Shown here: positions 31,173-33,633 of the stretch, in pieces | How positions within the stretch are numbered: position 1 is the stretch's first letter | Layout: each line of letters opens with the position of its first letter | The notes under the pieces: generated by a model | Seen by the model: only the letters and a program-made list of their open reading frames with translations | Told to the model about the DNA's origin: nothing | The model's database searches: none | Origin: an uncultured Pseudomonadota bacterium | Lineage (GTDB): Bacteria; Pseudomonadota; Alphaproteobacteria; Rs-D84 | Assembly: GCA_902788485.1 (NCBI GenBank) | Contig: CADAKI010000007.1 | Span: forward strand, 1 to 33,633 | Reading direction: 5' to 3' | DNA length: 33,633 nucleotides | Translations under genes and position numbers: made by a program

Positions 31173-33633
31173 TTATTGGTTGGCACATGCGGCGGCCGGG
31201 TCGGTCATCCACAGTTGTTGATTGATTGCGTTTTTGTTGGCGCATGTGCAAGTTCTGGTTTCTGGGTTATATATCGATTCTGGTGGGCATTCCAGACATT
31301 TTCCGACATATGTGTTCAACATCATGTTGTCTCCTTGGCATATACATGTTGAATCTTTGTAATAAGAATCGCCAGGGCACGCCAGACATTTGTCTTGTCC
31401 AATGTTCCAATACATGTTTTCTGTTTGGTTGCAACGTGCCTGGGTTTCAGAAACCTTGTTGCATACACCACCTGCGTCAGAAAACTCTGTCATCGAATCT
31501 ATGCATTGGCAACGCGCACTGCCCCCGATAAATTTGGTTGTGTCGGGACATTTTAAACATTTTGTTTTGGTTGTATCCCAATACATATAGTCCGTAGAAT
31601 TACATTCCGTCGCGTTGTTAATATTGTCTGTGGCCACCGCGGCAGATGTCGCCGCCGCAACCGATGTTGCAATGCTGGTTGATGCGGTCATGCTGGATAT
31701 ATTACCGACGCGACTCAATTTCGTTCCAACCCCAGATGTTGTTTTTGCCGGGTCCAGACCCAATGTTCCGTCTGATTTAACCATCAATATACCTTGGCTT
31801 AAAATATTACCTAAATCAGACATGGTCAGGGCCTGGTTGTTGACCTGGGAATTAATATCAGATGTTTTTGCGAATCCGGCATCACTTAATGCAGATTTTA
31901 TTGTTGTGTTGTTTAAATTATCTGTTGTAATTGCTTTGGATGCGGTTGTTTCCAGCGAAGTTGTTCTGGATGCCAATGCAGAAACATCGGCACTTTGGGC
32001 AAATCCAGCATTTGTTAATGCGGTTTTTATGTTGTTATCGGTTGTAATATTCGATGTTGTGACAACCGTATCAGGTAATGCGGACGCGGCAATTTTCCCG
32101 TTGGTGGATGTGACCACATTTGCATCTTTTAATTTTTTTGCGATACTGCCGGTCGTATTTTCATCACCATTTAACAAAGTATCACGCATTGATGTAATTT
32201 CAGAACTTTGTGCGAATCCGGCGCCAGTCAAGGCGTTTTTGATTGTCGCGTTATCCAAGTTACCTGTGGTGATAATATTGGATGGCAAACTATCGCTGCG
32301 CACAACAGTTGATGGCAAATTGTCAGAAACCTGGGTGGCAATATTATCCGATGTAATCACTTTGGATGTGACGGCACCTGTGGTTGAATCAATGTTTACC
32401 AATCCCAAATCTTTCAAAGAATTATTCGTTGCGTTTGATAAAGCGGTCTTGATATTGTTGTCTGTCCCAATATTAGATGTTGTAATAACATTGGATGGTA
32501 AATTATTTGCAATGTTTCCGGATGTTATCACACCTGCATTGGTCAGGCGACTGGCGAAACTGCCCTCGCCTGTGCCATTTAATGTGTTGTTCAATGTTGT
32601 TGTAATATCGCCCGTTTGTGCAAATCCGGCGGTTGATAATGCCTGTCTTACCGCGCTGTTTTCCGCAGATAATTTTGCAGATAAATTATCGGCGGTCAAT
32701 GCGTTCGATTCCAATGATGCCGTGCGGGTTGTTAAATTGGATACTGTGTCGGTTGTGGCGTATCCGTTCAATCGGGTTGTCAAAACATCTGATGTCACCA
32801 GGTCGGACGGCAATAGACCCGTTTTTAATGTCGTGGTTCCATCGTTAAATATATCTGTCTTTCTTGCGAGGGTTGTATCCGCAGAAATTTTGTTCGCAAC
32901 CAATGTTCCCAATTCGGAATCAGTTTTCGCAATTTTCATATCAGATGGTGTTTGGCCAGATGTTCCACGAGACCAAGTGATTTTTCCGGTTTCTGAATTA
33001 AATGCGGGGACAAATGTTGCGCCATCATCACCTTTTTGTCCTTTGATGTTTTGGGATGTTGGTAATTCTGCATTGGCAGAACCCTTGGTCCAACTGAGTG
33101 TTCCGTCGGATGCCAAATTCGGGACAAATGTTGCACCATCATCGCCTTTGAATGGCAATCCGTCATTTTCAGCAGGATATGCGCAATTTGTATTATTAGA
33201 ATCACATGAATAAACATATAATAATCCATTTGATTTTACATACCATCCATCACCTTTGATATTGCCTGTTGTTGGCAAATTGGTATATGATTGGACACTG
33301 CCTTTTAATGTATAACTGGTTCCATCTCTGCCTTTGACAGAATCCAAGAAATTTTGGTCGGATTTCAATGCGCTTGTCACATCAGGTATGGTGACGGATG
33401 TTCCTGGGTCGCCTTTTAATGCAGTGCGAATTTCAGAATTGTTTTTTATCTTATATAACAAACTGTTTTGGTTGCTGATGTCGCCATCTAGATTATTAAT
33501 GGTTGTAGACAGTGTATCCACCGTTGATTTCGCAGCAAAAGTTCCGTTTAATTTTGTGGCCAAATTGGATGCAGATACAGAATCCGCAGGCGCATACAAT
33601 CCGGTTAATTTTCCAGATAATTTTGATGCGGTT
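31173..33633 (-). CDS. Large repetitive fibre/adhesin-like protein, 5' end outside window
   Basis: About 820 residues are visible; the frame stays open to the window edge, so the N-terminus is missing. An apparent start at 33599 is only an internal TTG. The first part has short collagen- or tail-fibre-like units (KGDPGTS, KGRDGTS and two copies of KGDDGATFVP..W). A long Thr/Ser/Asn/Ala-rich repeat region follows, with four AGFAxxxxI units (ALSTAGFAQTGDI, ALTGAGFAQSSEI, ALTNAGFAQSADV, ALSDAGFAKTSDI) and many SNIxTxxN segments. The final 145 residues carry 16 cysteines in three KCLxCP...CxC modules. It is probably a secreted surface fibre or adhesin. The family is not recognised. Confidence 0.85.
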   Translation of the reverse strand, partial: TASKLSGKLTGLYAPADSVSASNLATKLNGTFAAKSTVDTLSTTINNLDGDISNQNSLLYKIKNNSEIRTALKGDPGTSVTIPDVTSALKSDQNFLDSVKGRDGTSYTLKGSVQSYTNLPTTGNIKGDGWYVKSNGLLYVYSCDSNNTNCAYPAENDGLPFKGDDGATFVPNLASDGTLSWTKGSANAELPTSQNIKGQKGDDGATFVPAFNSETGKITWSRGTSGQTPSDMKIAKTDSELGTLVANKISADTTLARKTDIFNDGTTTLKTGLLPSDLVTSDVLTTRLNGYATTDTVSNLTTRTASLESNALTADNLSAKLSAENSAVRQALSTAGFAQTGDITTTLNNTLNGTGEGSFASRLTNAGVITSGNIANNLPSNVITTSNIGTDNNIKTALSNATNNSLKDLGLVNIDSTTGAVTSKVITSDNIATQVSDNLPSTVVRSDSLPSNIITTGNLDNATIKNALTGAGFAQSSEITSMRDTLLNGDENTTGSIAKKLKDANVVTSTNGKIAASALPDTVVTTSNITTDNNIKTALTNAGFAQSADVSALASRTTSLETTASKAITTDNLNNTTIKSALSDAGFAKTSDINSQVNNQALTMSDLGNILSQGILMVKSDGTLGLDPAKTTSGVGTKLSRVGNISSMTASTSIATSVAAATSAAVATDNINNATECNSTDYMYWDTTKTKCLKCPDTTKFIGGSARCQCIDSMTEFSDAGGVCNKVSETQARCNQTENMYWNIGQDKCLACPGDSYYKDSTCICQGDNMMLNTYVGKCLECPPESIYNPETRTCTCANKNAINQQLWMTDPAAACANQ

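Noticed and set aside
31615..33213. 532-codon open frame on the plus strand
   Set aside because: It is antisense to the repetitive fibre gene, whose biased Thr/Ser/Asn/Ala codons leave few stops on the other strand. It has no ribosome-binding site, and its composition is that of a reversed repeat.

Overview
The window looks like a chromosomal segment of a low-GC, Gram-negative alphaproteobacterium. The main taxonomic marker is gcrA (27783-28406), a cell-cycle regulator known essentially only from Alphaproteobacteria. lpxA and lpxB show a lipid A outer membrane. Conserved genes read full length in the standard code; 27 of the 28 annotated genes end in TAA, one in TAG and none in TGA. The many secreted cysteine-rich proteins without recognisable families suggest an uncultured, perhaps host-associated lineage such as the gut RF32-type alphaproteobacteria; that placement is inference.

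Layout: 1-300 holds a run of short hairpins and no convincing gene. 371-11621 is mostly housekeeping: tRNA-Val(GAC), rnhA, a compact transketolase with a YgjP-type metallopeptidase, hisS-prfA, aroK-mscL, leuS with a small unknown gene, and a YcgN-like Cys-cluster protein. It is broken by a gene-free region at about 7250-8160 with a 20-bp inverted repeat, regularly spaced ACATAATATA motifs and a very AT-rich tract. 11625-15312 (minus) is an envelope/shape operon: tRNA1(Val) methyltransferase-like protein, M23 (LytM) peptidase, bactofilin, rpiB and a helical-repeat protein. 15352-18371 (plus) carries an unknown polytopic membrane protein and lpxA-lpxB.

18429-33633 is the unusual part. It contains a 928-residue secreted Cys-rich protein (minus), a four-tRNA operon (Leu-CAG, Ala-CGC, Leu-TAA, Val-CAC; plus), and a minus-strand operon at 27709-21923. 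That operon encodes an A24 prepilin-type peptidase, two secreted Cys-containing proteins, a 992-residue protein ending in a GH108-type muramidase domain, and a small secreted six-Cys protein. Divergent from it is gcrA followed by a bitopic acidic coiled-coil protein. The window closes with acpS and the 3' part of a large repetitive fibre/adhesin-like protein whose C-terminus is Cys-rich.

Putting it together: the prepilin peptidase, secreted proteins and exported muramidase could form or serve an undescribed envelope-spanning or surface apparatus next to the cell-cycle regulator. This is the best candidate here for something new, but no component beyond the peptidase and muramidase domains can be assigned a function from sequence alone. 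Several genes (tkt, aroK, the ycgN-like gene, the methyltransferase) have a -10 box 6-8 nt before the start codon, which predicts leaderless transcripts.
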